Positions 33,001 through 45,268 of a DNA stretch of 64,000 bases are shown here, piece after piece. The notes below the pieces were generated by a model, which was not told the origin of the DNA, ran no database searches, and was given only the letters and a program-made list of their open reading frames with translations. The position numbers and the translations under genes were made by a program. Location of the stretch: positions 622,501-686,500 of the forward strand of contig CAKJVC010000010.1 of NCBI GenBank assembly GCA_918026815.1, written 5' to 3'. The stretch is from Chalara sp. BL73. Its lineage: Eukaryota; Ascomycota; Leotiomycetes; Helotiales. The first letter of the stretch is position 1; the number at the start of each line of letters is the position of its first letter.

Positions 33001-35363
33001 CTACTCCCACACTTCATTACCACCAACCTCCGCATATAAACCCTCAATGATCTCCCTCCCTTTCTTCACATCTGGGCTCTCCATCTCCCAATACCCTAGC
33101 GTCCCCAACATCTCTTCGATCGACCCCCTCCAATGATCCGGCAATTCTGATTTGCCAGATTTTTTTACTGCGAGAATAATTAACGCCTTAGAAATTATCA
33201 AACGGCACATAAACCACGTCCCATGATGACGGTGAGTCGCCGGATACCCGACGAACTCATCCGTGCAACAAGCGATCGCTTTGCGAGCGTATGCTTGGCT
33301 GATGCTATGGCTCAGCTGGTCTGTGGAGTGGGTATGGATGAAGTGGTAGATGAAAGGTCTATAAAGCCGGAACTTGATGCAGAGGTATCGACCGTGTGTC
33401 ATGCAACGAAGCTCGTCAACGTGACCTAGCTGTGTATTGAAACGGAGTGATTCAGGAAGAGATTCTTTCCTATTGAGAGTGAGCGTACATAGGCTAGCTT
33501 GGAGGTGACATTTTGCAGGATTTGGGAGGGGCAGTGTGAGGAGATAGAGATCTAACCATTCATCCAGTTGCAATTCGAATTGCTGCGCGATTTCGTGCGC
33601 TTCGCAGATGTTGAACGTTGCCCAGTATGTGTGATCGGAATGATAGAAGGCATTCGAGACGCGATTACCAATCCGGCGGAGCGCAATCTCCGTCATGTAA
33701 TAAAGCCAGGATTGTTGACTATCGGATTCGGGAATTGGATTCTCTGTCAGATTTTCTAATGCACTGGCATCCCAAGGGCCACTAGGGTTTGAGAAAACAA
33801 CTTGACTCGCCGCCTCTGGAGTTCCTGAGCGGGGTGGAGACGGAAACATATATGGGTAGTGAAGCTCTGAAAGTCCTGACTCTGGAAGTGACATCTCCTC
33901 GCGCATTTCACTACCTGCAATATTAGCTATCGTAGAAAATTGGGGTTTGCCCTACAAAATTCAAGTTTGCAACGTACCATTCAGATTTAAAACAAGTCCA
34001 ATATAGTGACTGTTCAAGACGTCGAGACTCAGAATATCCACCCATGATATCTACTGTACTGCGAATTTTACATGCCATCTGGGATCTCAAGTACATAAAA
34101 TAATTATTTGAAGCCTGCAGAAAGTCATTCCAGGCACGGATTGGTTGTATGGTATACATCAGGTATATCGCTGAGAGCATGTGACACTGGCTTTTTATTA
34201 TACTGCACGTTAATATTCCAAAGCGTTTGACTGCCAATTGATGGAAGGATTCGGCCATCTGTTTAGATTCTCGAGTGCGAGTGCAGGGTAGCTGTTGATC
34301 TTGTATTGTCTCTGGAGTCTTTACTTCAAATTCGAAAGGCAAAGCTATTGCCCCTAAAGCACAAGCAAGTAACTTGGAGCATGGTGTCAGACTACCCCTG
34401 AGCAATGGGAACCAAACGGTGCATAGAAAACTTATAGTAGAGGTGGGTGGGGAAATTGAAACAAAAGAAGGAGAGACTATACCACAAGACAAGATGGAGC
34501 ATCCCATTGTGGCCCGTCTTCGGCCATCCTCCTGCCATACTGCTTCAAAAGCCTGGCATCCAGAAAAGGATTCTTCACGTGTACGAAAGCCAAAAATCTT
34601 TCGAGTAGGAAAGGTACATCCTGATCATTAACTACGCCATAGCTACTAGGCCGAATTGTGTGCCCATTGTCAGTCAAATCAGCCTGCGAGAAAATTGCAG
34701 CGGCAAGTACTTCATTCGTCAGATATTCTGGACCGAACCTATTTCCAAAGATCGGCCAAGTAAGTATCGAATCTGCTGAAGTTCGCCCACTTGGAATTTT
34801 CAAATATTCGAATGCTGAGACGTCAGGGACTTGGGTTCGGGGCGAAGGACCCTTGTCAGCCGTTTCTGAAGGGATCTTGTCATTATGCGAGACCCCTTGC
34901 TGGCTGCTTGGCGTCAGAGCTGAATTAATCATATTTTGCTCTGCACCAACGACAGGATTCCCATCAAGGCGAACGAGGATCTTATCAAGTTTATCGAGAA
35001 TCAACAAACTCGCAGGATCAAACCTAACACAAGTCAGAATGTACTATCACGTGACCCGGGGTTAACCTATACTTACGAAGAGTGATCGGTTTGGTAAGAA
35101 GTGTAGATGCACTGTGTCCCTATGGCTGCACACGAGCTACAACTAGGTCTTTCGTTACTACACTTAATTCTACGGGTTCTGCAGAATTGGCAAGCTGCCA
35201 CCGCTCGTTTTCGAGGATACTTGTGGGCGGCCCGAGACTCTCCCTTCCCAATAGGACGCTTTGGCCCGGACTGGACATTTTCATTATCCGCATCTGTCTC
35301 AAATGTGGACTTTCTTCGGAGGTTGCCCTCACCTACTGGAGGGTTGGGATGTATTTTCGGCAT
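33001..35363 (-). CDS. Zn2Cys6 transcription factor (second regulator)
   Basis: Four exons: 35363-35077, 35023-34483, 34372-33978 and 33910-33001, 710 residues. The start at MPKIHPNPP is the first ATG in frame. The zinc cluster at about residues 59-86 has spacing C-x2-C-x6-C-x6-C-x2-C-x6-C (CQFCRTRRIKC, CSSC), preceded by the basic KYPRKRA. The Fungal_trans region spans about 190-560, with FVHVKNPFLD, LYWTCFKSECEMREE (rebuilt across intron 3) and LPESGLSELHYPYMFPSPP, a layout seen in regulators of polysaccharide and sugar genes. It lies between Gfo/Idh/MocA, transporter and GH3 genes, so control of that set is a natural inference. Its targets are not visible. Confidence 0.87.
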
Positions 35364-36411
35364 AGATGTGGACGTTTGTTGGGAGGCAAAGTGAACAGTA
35401 ACAAGGTCGACAAGCGTATTCACGTTGGGAGGTGGGGGGTGGGTAGTCGCATGTGACTATCAACAAACGAAAAGGGGGAGAAGAAAGCAGACGACGGAGC
35501 TTATGGTATCGCGGAATTGCGCTCTTAAGAATCTTGGAGGTCGGACGCATTGAGCTTGTGTGAAATGAAGATATTTTTCATCAAGACCCAATCAAGCCTC
35601 CGTCTATCTCAGCTCGTCCGTCAATCCGCGTTAGTGTGTCGCAAATACAATCCCGTTAAACTTCCAGGGGAATTGACTAGCGTGTGCATGCCCCTCGTTC
35701 AGCCGTATCCGGATCTTCCTCTTTCCCGTAACCCCCTCAAATCCTCCGAAGAATCCAACATGCTACCCCAGCTTTCCCCAGCTTTCCCCATAATGATCCT
35801 GCGTCATGACAGGTGAAAGAAATATTACTGCTATAGCCATACTGTAAAGCGTGAAATTAGCTATATTGTATTACCGTGGTCTCGAATAGTATTACTAGGA
35901 AAACCTTTGCAATATTTATACTTTTCTTGTCTTGGTAATCTGTAGTGTTGTTCTTTGATATTTAAAATACTATAAGATTATTTACATAATAAACCAAAAT
36001 CAATGCTATGCATGCAAAATAATTATATCCTAAAACACCATAATACCGTCATTATTGCTGCCATGACTCATGACCATTTTACTGGTGAATGCTTTGGGAC
36101 GTGCTACGCTACCAAAGTATTAATTGAACCTTAAAAGTGGAACGCCACTTCCAGCCACTTCCTAGAATGCTGAAAAGACCTTAAAATTCATGTCTTGGCA
36201 TGTTCCAGCACCTGGCATAACTAATCTACTTTTGGAAAAGTGAAGCAACTTCCCGCATGCCGGAAATCCCAGTATGTGAACATAGGTGAGCATTGTTTTA
36301 TTTCGCTGAGTGCTTGAGATGAGATTGGCATCACTATATTAACACCAACACGGCAATACCTGAGAACGTCAGAAATCTCACTTTGGACATTTCTTCTTCG
36401 TCTCAGTCACC
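35364..36411. promoter_or_regulatory. Divergent promoter of the regulator and MFS transporter
   Basis: About 1 kb. The part at 35820-36060 is AT-rich with homopolymer tracts. A tandem duplication of CAGCTTTCCC occurs at 35769-35788. No gene is seen. Confidence 0.35.
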
Positions 36412-38239
36412 ATGGTTCAACATGACGATGTCAACAGGGAAGAGCAGGCTGTCGGTGCTGCTATCGCGAAAATCGTTGGTCATGATTCCGTCCCATGGTA
36501 CAAAAAACCACATCTGCTTCGCCTCAATCTCATGGTGGTGTCGCTGGTGATGTTTTCCTCTGCAAATGGCTACGATGGATCTTTGATGGTATCCCTCTCG
36601 CCCTCTATCAATAATATCCCAAGTCCTGCGAGCTAACGCAGTGTTGTTCTTTAGAACGGCCTTCAAGCCCTCCCACAATGGCACGAATTCATGGATTATC
36701 CAAAGGGAGCATGGTTGGGTTTTATCAACGCAATCCAATCCATTGGCGGCCTCTTTGTCTACTCCGTGTCAGCATACATCCTTCAACGCTGGGGTAGAAA
36801 AGCCTCTATATACTTAGGATACTTTTTTTTGGTTCTTGCCACTACTCTTCAAACAGCCGCGCAAAACCCAACTGCATTCATCATCTCCAGAGCGTTTCTT
36901 GGTATGACAAGTGCCTTGTGGACTACATCTGCACCATTACTTATCACAGAAATTGCGTTCCCCACGCACCGAGGCACCGCCACAGCTTTGTATAACTGTG
37001 GCTGGTACGTGGGCTCTCTAGTGGCGGCATGGGCAACATTTGGTAAGTTTTCCCATGGACAATATGCACTGAGTTCGTTGACATGTCGAAGGAACACGAA
37101 ACTATGATAACAGTTGGGCATGGAGAATTCCCTCCTTACTCCAAGCCGCCATTCCTGTTGTGGCCCTTCCTGGATTTTTGCTAAGCCCGGAGAGTCCACG
37201 TTGGCTTGTCTCCATTGACCGAATCGAGGAAGCTAAGGCCGTTCTTGTGAAGCATCATAATGGAGGAGTTACCAACGATCTCATCGAGTTCGAACTAGAC
37301 GAGATTGTCACTACCCTACGCTTGGAACGCGATGCGCAAGAAAACACCAGTTATATGGACATGTTCAGGGGGCGTGGCAACCTCCACCGTACTCTTATTT
37401 CTGTCACACTCGGAGTCTTCGCCCAGTGGAATGGTGTGGGAGTGGTCAGCTATTACCTGGCATTAGTATTGGAGACGGTGGGTATCACTACCGTGACGGA
37501 CCAGACTCTCATCAGCGGGTGTCTGCAGATCTGGAACTTGATCCTCTCTGTCTCCGCAGCCTTTTCCGTGGATCGCTTCGGCCGAAGAAAGCTTTTCTTG
37601 ACATCGGCAGCTGGTATGCTTGTCAGTTATATCATCATCACAGGGCTTTCGGGATCTTTTGCCGAGAATGGTGTTCCATCGGTTGGCATAGCTGTCATTC
37701 CCTTTTTGTTTATTTACTTCGGATTTTATGACATCGCATTGTAAGTCCCCGTCCGGTTCTCCGCAAAGACTGTAAATCTAGCTAACTACTCAGCACTCCC
37801 TTGCTTGTCTCTTATCCTTGCGAGATATGGCCATATCAGCTCCGGGCTCGAGGTGTCACTGTCACACTTTTCTCAACGACACTTGCACTCACCACTAACA
37901 TTTTTGTGAACCCAATTGCGCTCGAGGCCATTGGGTAGGTTAATCCTTACCACCTCCCCCTCCCCATATATGCGATGCGAATGCTAATTCCTGAGTAGGT
38001 GGAAATATTACCTCGTCTTCGTCGTCATTCTCGTGGGCGTCTGCATTACCTGCTATTTCTATTACCCCGAAACCCGAGGACACACACTCGAAGAAATGGC
38101 CGTGATTTTCGACCGCGAGAAGGCGCATGTCCTTAATCCCTACGAGTCTAAGGTTTTCGGGGCCATCAAGTCTGCTTCGGATAACCACTTAGACAAAGCT
38201 ATCGACGTCGTGGAGGTTGAGACGGCGAAAACTTCATAG
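36412..38239 (+). CDS. MFS sugar transporter (hexose/lactose-permease type)
   Basis: Five exons: 36412-36588, 36655-37042, 37092-37740, 37794-37934 and 37999-38239, 531 residues. Sugar-porter signatures are present: GYDGSLM in helix 1, LQRWGRKASIY (the loop 2-3 R-x-G-R-R-like motif), PESPRWLVS after helix 6, DRFGRRKLFL (loop 8-9) and PETRGHTLEEM at the end of helix 12. Twelve membrane helices are expected. The proteins closest by pattern are fungal lactose, cellodextrin or hexose permeases, which work as proton symporters at the plasma membrane. Placed near an intracellular-looking GH3 enzyme it could import a disaccharide that GH3 cuts inside. The substrate is inferred only. Confidence 0.92.
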
Positions 38240-38970
38240 AGCTGTAGCTATACTACACTTCAAAGAGCGGCCGTCTACCGATTTTTCTGAAAATAGCATG
38301 ATGTATTTGTTTTAAATCATTCAAGTGCTTTAACTCCAAAAGAACGCTTCCAGCTTCCGTTATTACCTTTTCAGCCTCGCGAATCATATATATCTGAAAT
38401 ATTGACTCAAAGTCTCGTACCAGTTTTAAATCCTCTCCCTAAATTACTTTTACACTTGCCTAAGAAGCTCCAGTATGACTGCACTCGGGTACCAATCTTA
38501 ACCAAGTCGAAGCACAAAATGGGGCACGCGTACCAACGCGAATTCACACTCCAGGCTTCATGAAGCTGTTCAAACGTCGGCAATTGCGCTATTTAATCTC
38601 AGTAAAGATCGGCTGAAAGCATCGCAAATATATATATTAAATGAATCAATTCAATCAATTCAAAAGAAACAGACGCTGCTTAAAAGAAGTCTGATTTAAG
38701 GTGGCAAGGAGGGTATCAGAGCTTCAAACATATCACGACGTATGCGCGCCATGGGGCATTGGGTGGATAGGTAGCCATTAAGTCACTATATCCACCACAT
38801 CCAGAAAAGCCACGTAACCAAGATGAGTCCACAACGCTTACCATCGCCAAATGTTTCACAGCGCCAAGAATATGTTTTACATTATGTAGATTTGCTCAAA
38901 GGTATGTGATTATCCAGTGGCTAACAAAGATGGCTATAAAGCCTAAATCGAAACCTTGCAACGTTACCTC
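38240..38970. other. Convergent intergenic region
   Basis: 3' flanks of the transporter and the next oxidoreductase. A short TCAAT/TCAATT repeat is at about 38646-38662. Nothing else is recognised. Confidence 0.5.
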
Positions 38971-40315
38971 TCACGACCATGGAACCGTCCTCCCAGTTTC
39001 ATTTGACAAACGCGCAAGTTCGATAAGCCGAATTCCATCCCTCGACTGTTCAGGCTTGACATCCAGCTCAGCCCTCCCTCGAATCGCGTCCACGATGTTT
39101 TCATAATACCCGCGGTTCCAGCCTTTAATGGTAGGGTATTTCCCCACGTATTTTTTCTCCGCGGCATTGTATGTTTGGGTCTTGCTATCGAATTGCTCAT
39201 AAGTGGTTAGTAAACCATGGGTGCTTGCGTCTTCGATGCCGAAGGAGGGATCGGTGGAAGGCTTGCCGGAAATGGTGTGTTCTTCTTGGGTGTCTGTGCC
39301 AAACTATTGGATTGACAGGGTTAGTTAAGGGAATGCATTTTGGGGTTGAGGAGCCTGGGGTAGGAATATGTGCCTTTATATAGGAGCCTTTGGTTCCGCG
39401 GACGAGATATTTGAGTTGGTGTTCTAGGGGCGTATGGGTTGTTGTTTTGATAGTTACTAGTAAAGGAGTGTCGTATTGAAGAATGATGGTGAATGAATCC
39501 TCAACCTCACTCTCAATGCCTCGCAAAACTCTGAGAAACGCAGTGACTGATTTTGGGCGGCCGAAGAGAAGCAGAGCTTGGTCGATAGTATGGCTGCCTT
39601 AAACACGGCTATTAGATCTTTGAACGTAATCGGTAGATGAGGCATGCTTACCTAAACCAAACATCATCCCGCTTCCTGGAGTATATTCTTTTTGTGAAAG
39701 ATATCGAAGCCAGGGCGGATTTTCAAAATCATAGTGTATCTCGGCCTCAGTGATAGTACCTAGCGCGTCTTCTTTAACAATGTGACGTAATGTGCGAAAG
39801 TCCCCATCCCAGCGTCGGTCTTTTCAAAAGTCAGGATACCCCACTTTTGATTAAGGATTCGCTCACTTTGATATACTGTCAAGAGGGATTTCCCTTGCTT
39901 TGACATAGCAATCAGTCGGTCTGCTTCCTCGCTCGAACTTGTAAAGGGTTTTTCTACGACAACTGTACCATGTTTTAGTATTTCCAAACTATCATGCTCA
40001 CTCTCTCCTACCATGTTTGCTATTCTTCAAAGCTTGCTCTGCAAATTTTGAATGAGTATCCGTGTGCGTGCAGATAATAACCAACTCAATATCCTTATCA
40101 GCGAAGAATTCCTCTGAAGTGCGGTAGTGCTTCGCAGTAGGAAAATCCACCGTACAATGGGATCCCGTCTTCTGAGATTTTGGATCTGGCGGTGCCTCAG
40201 CTCGTTGAAAGAACGCATAAACTTCTAGCTCTGGATGAGGAAGAAGGTAAGGGAGGTGATACGTTTTGGCAGAGCCGCCGTAGCCTATGAAACCAACTTT
40301 GATAGGAGCAGACAT
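38971..40315 (-). CDS. Gfo/Idh/MocA family oxidoreductase (second copy, with a GC-AG intron)
   Basis: Five exons: 40315-40012, 39962-39867, 39819-39652, 39597-39374 and 39303-38971, 374 residues. Motifs are VGFIGYGGSAKTYHLP, IICTHTDTH, KHVVVEKPF (EKP completed across intron 1), YQNRRWDGDFRTL (created by intron 2), DALGTITEAEIHYD and GLGSHTIDQAL (created by intron 3). Every joint is in frame. The last intron starts with GC rather than GT (AAG|GCACAT) and ends ATCCAATAG with an ACTAAC branch site; no GT donor there keeps the frame. It is distinct from the copies at 31.6 and 40.9 kb, so it is not a recent tandem duplicate. The likely activity is NAD(P)-dependent oxidation or reduction of a sugar or sugar acid. 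It is divergent from the third copy. Confidence 0.87.
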
Positions 40316-40928
40316 TTCAATACCGAGGTGAGGAAAAGGTAACCCGGCTAGCTGGATATGAAAGTCTAAGATGATTGATTGTGAAAACGGTGGATATCTA
40401 TGCACAATGGACAATTCGAATTTCACAACAGGTTAAGGGCTTTCATAACTTCGGTGTTTTGGTGTAAAGTGGAAGTCCAGCAGCCCGCCGAAATAAAAGC
40501 ATACTGTGGGGCAGGAGACGCAGCGTCTAGTCGCCGGCTACCATCCAAAATGTCGGGATGAGTCGAGGAGACGCGGAGTTGCGGATTTAGCAAAGTAAAC
40601 ATTAAGTTGGAAAGTGGAAGGTGGGGCATGGGGAAAGAGAACATAAGTTATTATAGCCTAAAAGGGTTAGAAGAAGGGCGATCGGTCCATGGAATAATAG
40701 AAAGGATTTAGAAGGGCAAATCAAAGATTTAATAAATCGTGTTAATAAAACAAACCTTTACAATCACTAAATAATCTGCTTACACCAAGAGTTTGAAAAT
40801 CTTAGTTCTTTATCCCTTATATTTACCATACCTCGAGTTTCCTTCTGTTCTAAGCCTCACTATTACAATTCAATCTCTCCGGTGTTTGTGCCCCCAGATA
40901 TAATCTACAGCACTATATATTCCTCTCA
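40316..40928. promoter_or_regulatory. Divergent promoter of two Gfo/Idh/MocA genes
   Basis: 613 bp between start codons facing apart, which implies co-regulation of the two oxidoreductases. No individual binding site is assigned. Confidence 0.35.
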
Positions 40929-42186
40929 ATGGGTTCAATCGCCACGGAAACCAAATCCCGCATCCTTAATGTTGGGATTATCGGCTGCGGCGAGCTCACA
41001 CAAGTCGTACATATCCCAACCTTAGGCTTTCTTTCAGATCAATTCCGTATCACATACCTCTGCGATGTCTCTCCTAGTGCCCTCCAGCATTGCCAAAAAA
41101 GGGTTGTGGGAGGATTAGCCCCTCAACTTACAGATGACCCAACTCAGTTATGCGCCTCGCCCCTTGTCGATGTGGTTCTGATCGCGAGTCCCGACGAATA
41201 TCACGCGGATTATGCTGTTATCGCGCTGGAGCACGAAAAGTCCGTATTTGCTGAGAAGCCGTTAGCTCTTAATATGAAGGACATAGAACGCGTGATCGCA
41301 GCTGAAAAGGCGTCCCATGGTCAGTTAATGGTAGGATATATGCGTCGTTATGCCCCCGTATTCCAGGACGTACTAAAAGAGATCGGTGGAATGGACAAGA
41401 TAGTATATGCGAGAGTACGGGGTGAGCACACATAACCCCGGAAAACTGTTAAATTCGTTGACACGAGGGATATTGTAGATATCATTGGCCCTAATAGTGT
41501 ATTTGTTGGACAATCGGGGACGTTTCCTAAGAAATTCTCGGATATTACGAGCGGAAAACTTGAGCAATCAAGCCAAAAGGCTGCAGAAGCAGTGCTGCAG
41601 GGCCTCGAAACCGAATGTCAAGTGCCAGTGACAGATGAAAGCACATTGATGTGGCGAGTACTAAATGGACTGGGATCCCATGACCTTTCAGTCATGCGCG
41701 AAGCACTCGGAATGCCTCAAAAGGTATTAGGCGTATCTCTGGGGTTCCCCTTCTGGAAGTGAGTTTTCCTTCCTCTTACTCACCAGTGTCGAAATTTGGC
41801 AATTTCGTTGACATCACTTATCTCTAAGCGTTCTCTTCAAATATCCCGGTTTCACAGTCAGCTATGAATCTGGCATTGATAAGATCCCGCGTTTCGACTG
41901 TCATCTGGAAGTCTACAGCCTGGATAAGAGCGTGAGATTGCAATATGATACACCTTATGTCAAAGGGTTACCGACTACTATGCATGTGCAAGAGAATTGC
42001 GATACTGTTTACAAGGAGACGGTAGTGCGTAGGACATATGAGGATAATTACACTAATGAGTTACGGCAGTTGTATGAGATTGTAGTGAATGGGAAGGAGG
42101 TTAAAACAACGGCTGATGACGCGGGGAATGATCTCAAGCTCTTCCAAATGATCATGAAGGCTGGCCAAAGGGAAAAGTATTGCTAA
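40929..42186 (+). CDS. Gfo/Idh/MocA family oxidoreductase (third copy, myo-inositol-dehydrogenase-like layout)
   Basis: Three exons: 40929-41421, 41479-41758 and 41829-42186, 376 residues. The N-terminus has LNVGIIGCGELTQVVHIP, VVLIASPDEYHADY and VFAEKPLALN (EKP motif), then QLMVGYMRRYAP. The middle RDIIGPNSVFV is rebuilt by intron 1 and the C-terminal half includes FTVSYESGID. The pattern GxMRRYxP after the EKP helix is typical of inositol/sugar dehydrogenase relatives in which the Asp/His pair binds the substrate. No transmembrane or targeting signal is seen. Three non-identical members of this family within 11 kb next to a transporter suggest a multi-step modification of a sugar, cyclitol or sugar acid. 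Confidence 0.87.
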
Positions 42187-42364
42187 ATTGAACAAGTAGA
42201 AATTTTCTGATTAACAAACTCGATGTTTAATTTTTTCGTACGTGAAAAATGGTAGCATGCCCCAAGACCTTATTTCGTTATTTTGTTAATTTTTTCTTTT
42301 TCTTTTTCACAATTACCATCTGGCAGCGCTAGTCAAAAGTCCTCAAAAAGCCCTTCTTAACACC

Positions 42365-43837
42365 CTACACAGTAATAGTTGTTGTTTTCGTAGACGTACT
42401 AGTCACACCTTTTGTCGTTGTCTTCGAGACTGTACTCGTGATGCTCACATCTACAAACACTGTTGTGGTTTGTGTTTCGCCCCCGACAGTTACCTTCACT
42501 TCAGTTAACCTACCTCTTCTGGTGGAAAGCCAATATTAAGGAGAATTCGGATTTTGGAATACTTACGGTACTAGTAGCTGTGACTCGTGATGTAGTAGTA
42601 ACATAGGTTGTTGTTGGATCGGGCGGATGCGGAACCAGGCATAGGCATAGTAGCTCGAGTTCGATAGGGTCCAGATCAATGAGAAAATCGGGAATCTCGA
42701 TTGAGGCGTCTTTTCGTACCAGTGCACCAGCTTCTCGTTTACATGAGGGCTTTTTATTTGGGGTCAGCTCTTGAAACATGTTTTCTGAAGGTGAGGGGAT
42801 CTTGAGGTGCGTTTAGGAAATGGGTAGCAATTCATACAGGAGAGTAGTCAGGACAGTCACGATCATAGAATATAAAGGGCGAGTCTCCTTCAATAACAGT
42901 GTTTGATGCAATTTTAACACGGTAAAGGTTGCATTCCGGCGAGGAGACGGAGCTATCTTGGACTTGAAAGCTAGAGCAATTTGTATTTGCGAGACAAAGC
43001 CTGATTTTAACATTAGTACAGCATTGAATGAGTTTGCCCGGGTGGCTTTGGTGCCTATATGGTTGAATATAAGGACGTGCGCTTACTGATGGCAGGTATT
43101 CGCATCGATAGGCTGTCCATAGTAAATGTTATTCTCTGCATATCCCCATCCTTTCACACCACATGTTTGACCTGTCGCTCCACTAGATGGACAGAGAGAT
43201 CCTCCCCTAAGCTGGTGTAAGCTTTTATAAGATATACCATGCAAAACAGACTTACGGCGCTCCTGGAGTGGTAGTCGTCACAACGCTGCTCGTGCTTGAT
43301 GTTTTTGTCGATGACGTAGTTGTAATCAAGCTTGACGTAGAAGAGGTAGGCTTGGAGGAGCTGGTCTTTGACGTCAAAATCACTGTAGTCGGATATACAA
43401 CCGTACTCGTAACGAGAGTCGTCTTAGAGGCTGTCCCTGTCCGGGTTGAGGTTTTCGTGGTGTAAGATGGTGGTTTTGTATAGCTTGTCGTGCGCGTGGT
43501 GGTGGCATATACAGTCCTTGTTCGTGTCACCGTGGTTTGAAGCCAGGCCGAGCAGAATGTTATGAAGTTGAATCCAGGCGGCCTATAATTTAGTCAGCAA
43601 AAGGATACCTCCTACTATGCAGACCTTACGGAGGAAGGTCAATGGTGAAGCTCCCGCAGCCCGCCACAGCTGAAGCTATATAATCATCAGTTTAGCGAAT
43701 AACAGGAGAGAGAATAGATTCCACGTCTTCTACATACCAATAGGATTGGGGTCAAGCCCTACTTCATCCCTGCCAATAATAGAAGCTGCGGTAACACCTG
43801 CCTTGGCAGTAATGATGAAAATCAAAGCAGCTTTCAT
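42365..43837 (-). CDS. Secreted Ser/Thr-rich protein with an Apple/PAN-like segment
   Basis: Seven exons close exactly in frame: 43837-43738, 43675-43630, 43582-43256, 43206-43087, 43000-42838, 42800-42567 and 42493-42365 (372 residues). It begins with a likely signal peptide (about residues 1-18). A Thr/Ser-rich stretch at about 70-160 (for example TTSSTKTSSTSS) should be heavily O-glycosylated. Residues of about 160-250 hold a cysteine module resembling the fungal PAN/Apple fold: WGYAENNIYYG, CHQLCLANTNCSSFQV, CNLYRV and DRDC. A second Thr-rich tail ends at ITV, with no GPI-anchor hydrophobic end. Such proteins are cell-surface or secreted; the role is unknown. The domain call is by pattern only. 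Confidence 0.72.
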
Positions 43838-44780
43838 TTTGGAGTATGCCGAGCAAACAAGAGAAACAGATACATTGATTTTAGATCGGTAAACCCTCCC
43901 TTTTATATGCGAAACTTGGATGATCGTATAGCCATGCCACTTTGGATGAATAAAGATCATTCAATAGACTCAAAATTTGTTTCTAAAATTATAGGTTTTC
44001 AGCAATTTGGATACGGGTGAAATGCCAGGATGGAGTCCTGCAGGTACAGTCTGCGGGGTCTGGCCGCGATATTTATTTCAGCCTGAATAAGAACATTAAG
44101 CTTTGATTAATATAAACAATCCGGAGCCGGCAGCGAAACATGTATTGAACGCCATAAGTGACAAAAAGGAATGTTGCAATGAGGTAGACACTTTGAACAT
44201 GGTTGGGTGTCCTCCAACCATATGTCCTTTCTCGTATGACTTTGACAGTTTTCCACATCCATACCAGGAAGGTGGAGAAAATCAGATCTAAACAAAATAT
44301 TTGAGGACATTTAAAAAAAAAAATGGTCTGGGGCTGAAAACAATGCCTTCAAGTAGCACTAATAACAAAAGTTGATCCCTGGCTTGAAATCATGTGACTT
44401 CAAGGGTTGTCAGCATTGCGCAACTGTGGGTATGACTTGCCTTCCCTTAAAGTTCTTTCAGCGTACAACGGTCATCAAGCATCTCCTTTGACATCCGAAA
44501 CGGCTTAGAGTCTATATTGAGGTGAAGCGCCACTAGAGAGATGGCACGCTGGAGATGAATGCATCCCATTTCTTCAATTCTTGAGGGAGTTAAAATGTTG
44601 AATTCATAGCTCCCACATGAGGATTGGTCTTAAAAATTTGTAATGACAGGATGCCGCCATATAAAATCTTCATAGACGCCGAAATATGGAAATATAAATG
44701 ACACAAGAAGCCTAAGAAACATCATATTCCGTCGCCGGTTTGTCTAACACTCCCCCTTAACTAATTCGGGACCCTAAAGC
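43838..44780. other. Intergenic, nothing recognised
   Basis: Promoter of the Ser/Thr-rich gene and the 3' flank of the next gene. Nothing else is seen. Confidence 0.45.
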
Positions 44781-45268
44781 TCATGGGCAGGTAACTTTCC
44801 AAGAACGAAGCTCCACTACAGTCCCTGCGGCTCCTTGGACAAAGTGGCAGTTGCGTTCATCGTTGTAGACAGCACGAGGTAAGCCGGGACAGCCGGTGCT
44901 GTCGTATACATTGACTATCGAGAATAGTCAGCAATTATGTATCAAATTGGGTTGTTACCAATAAGGCCTCAGAGGAGTGGCATACGTGAGCATCTGCCAG
45001 GAAGAACATGCTGGTTGTTGTCGATTCTTGTAGCTGCGAAGGTCTCGTTGAAACAACTACCGACTTGATTAGGGGCAACATGGCGATCACCGTGGCCGCC
45101 CAAGTGCGGTCCGCATTTATCCTGACCAGGCTCCGCGGGCGAAAAGAGAGTAAAGTCAAGAAGTGACGAATCCTGTCGGCTGGAGATCAGTGGGGTAGGA
45201 GAACAGTTTACACTAGTCGCCAGGAGAACCAAGGTAAACGATGAGATAATGGATGTTGAGATAAACAT
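44781..45268 (-). CDS. Small secreted six-cysteine protein
   Basis: Two exons, 45268-44986 and 44914-44781, 138 residues. The N-terminus is a clear signal peptide (MFISTSIISSFTLVLLATS, cleavage near residue 20-23). The mature part has six cysteines (in DKCGPH, GSCFNE, GRCS, TGCPG, RNCHF and VTCP). Exon 2 (NVYDSTGCPGLPRAVY... ending KVTCP) is supported by the even Cys distribution and a good GTATGC donor and GATAG acceptor. Without splicing the frame stops after 99 residues and loses three cysteines. The size, secretion and cysteines fit fungal small secreted proteins, some of which act as effectors; that role is only a possibility here. Confidence 0.7.

Noticed and set aside
43268..43465. Plus-strand Val/Glu/Asp-rich frame
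   Set aside because: It is a mirror of the Thr/Ser-rich tract of the minus-strand secreted protein.
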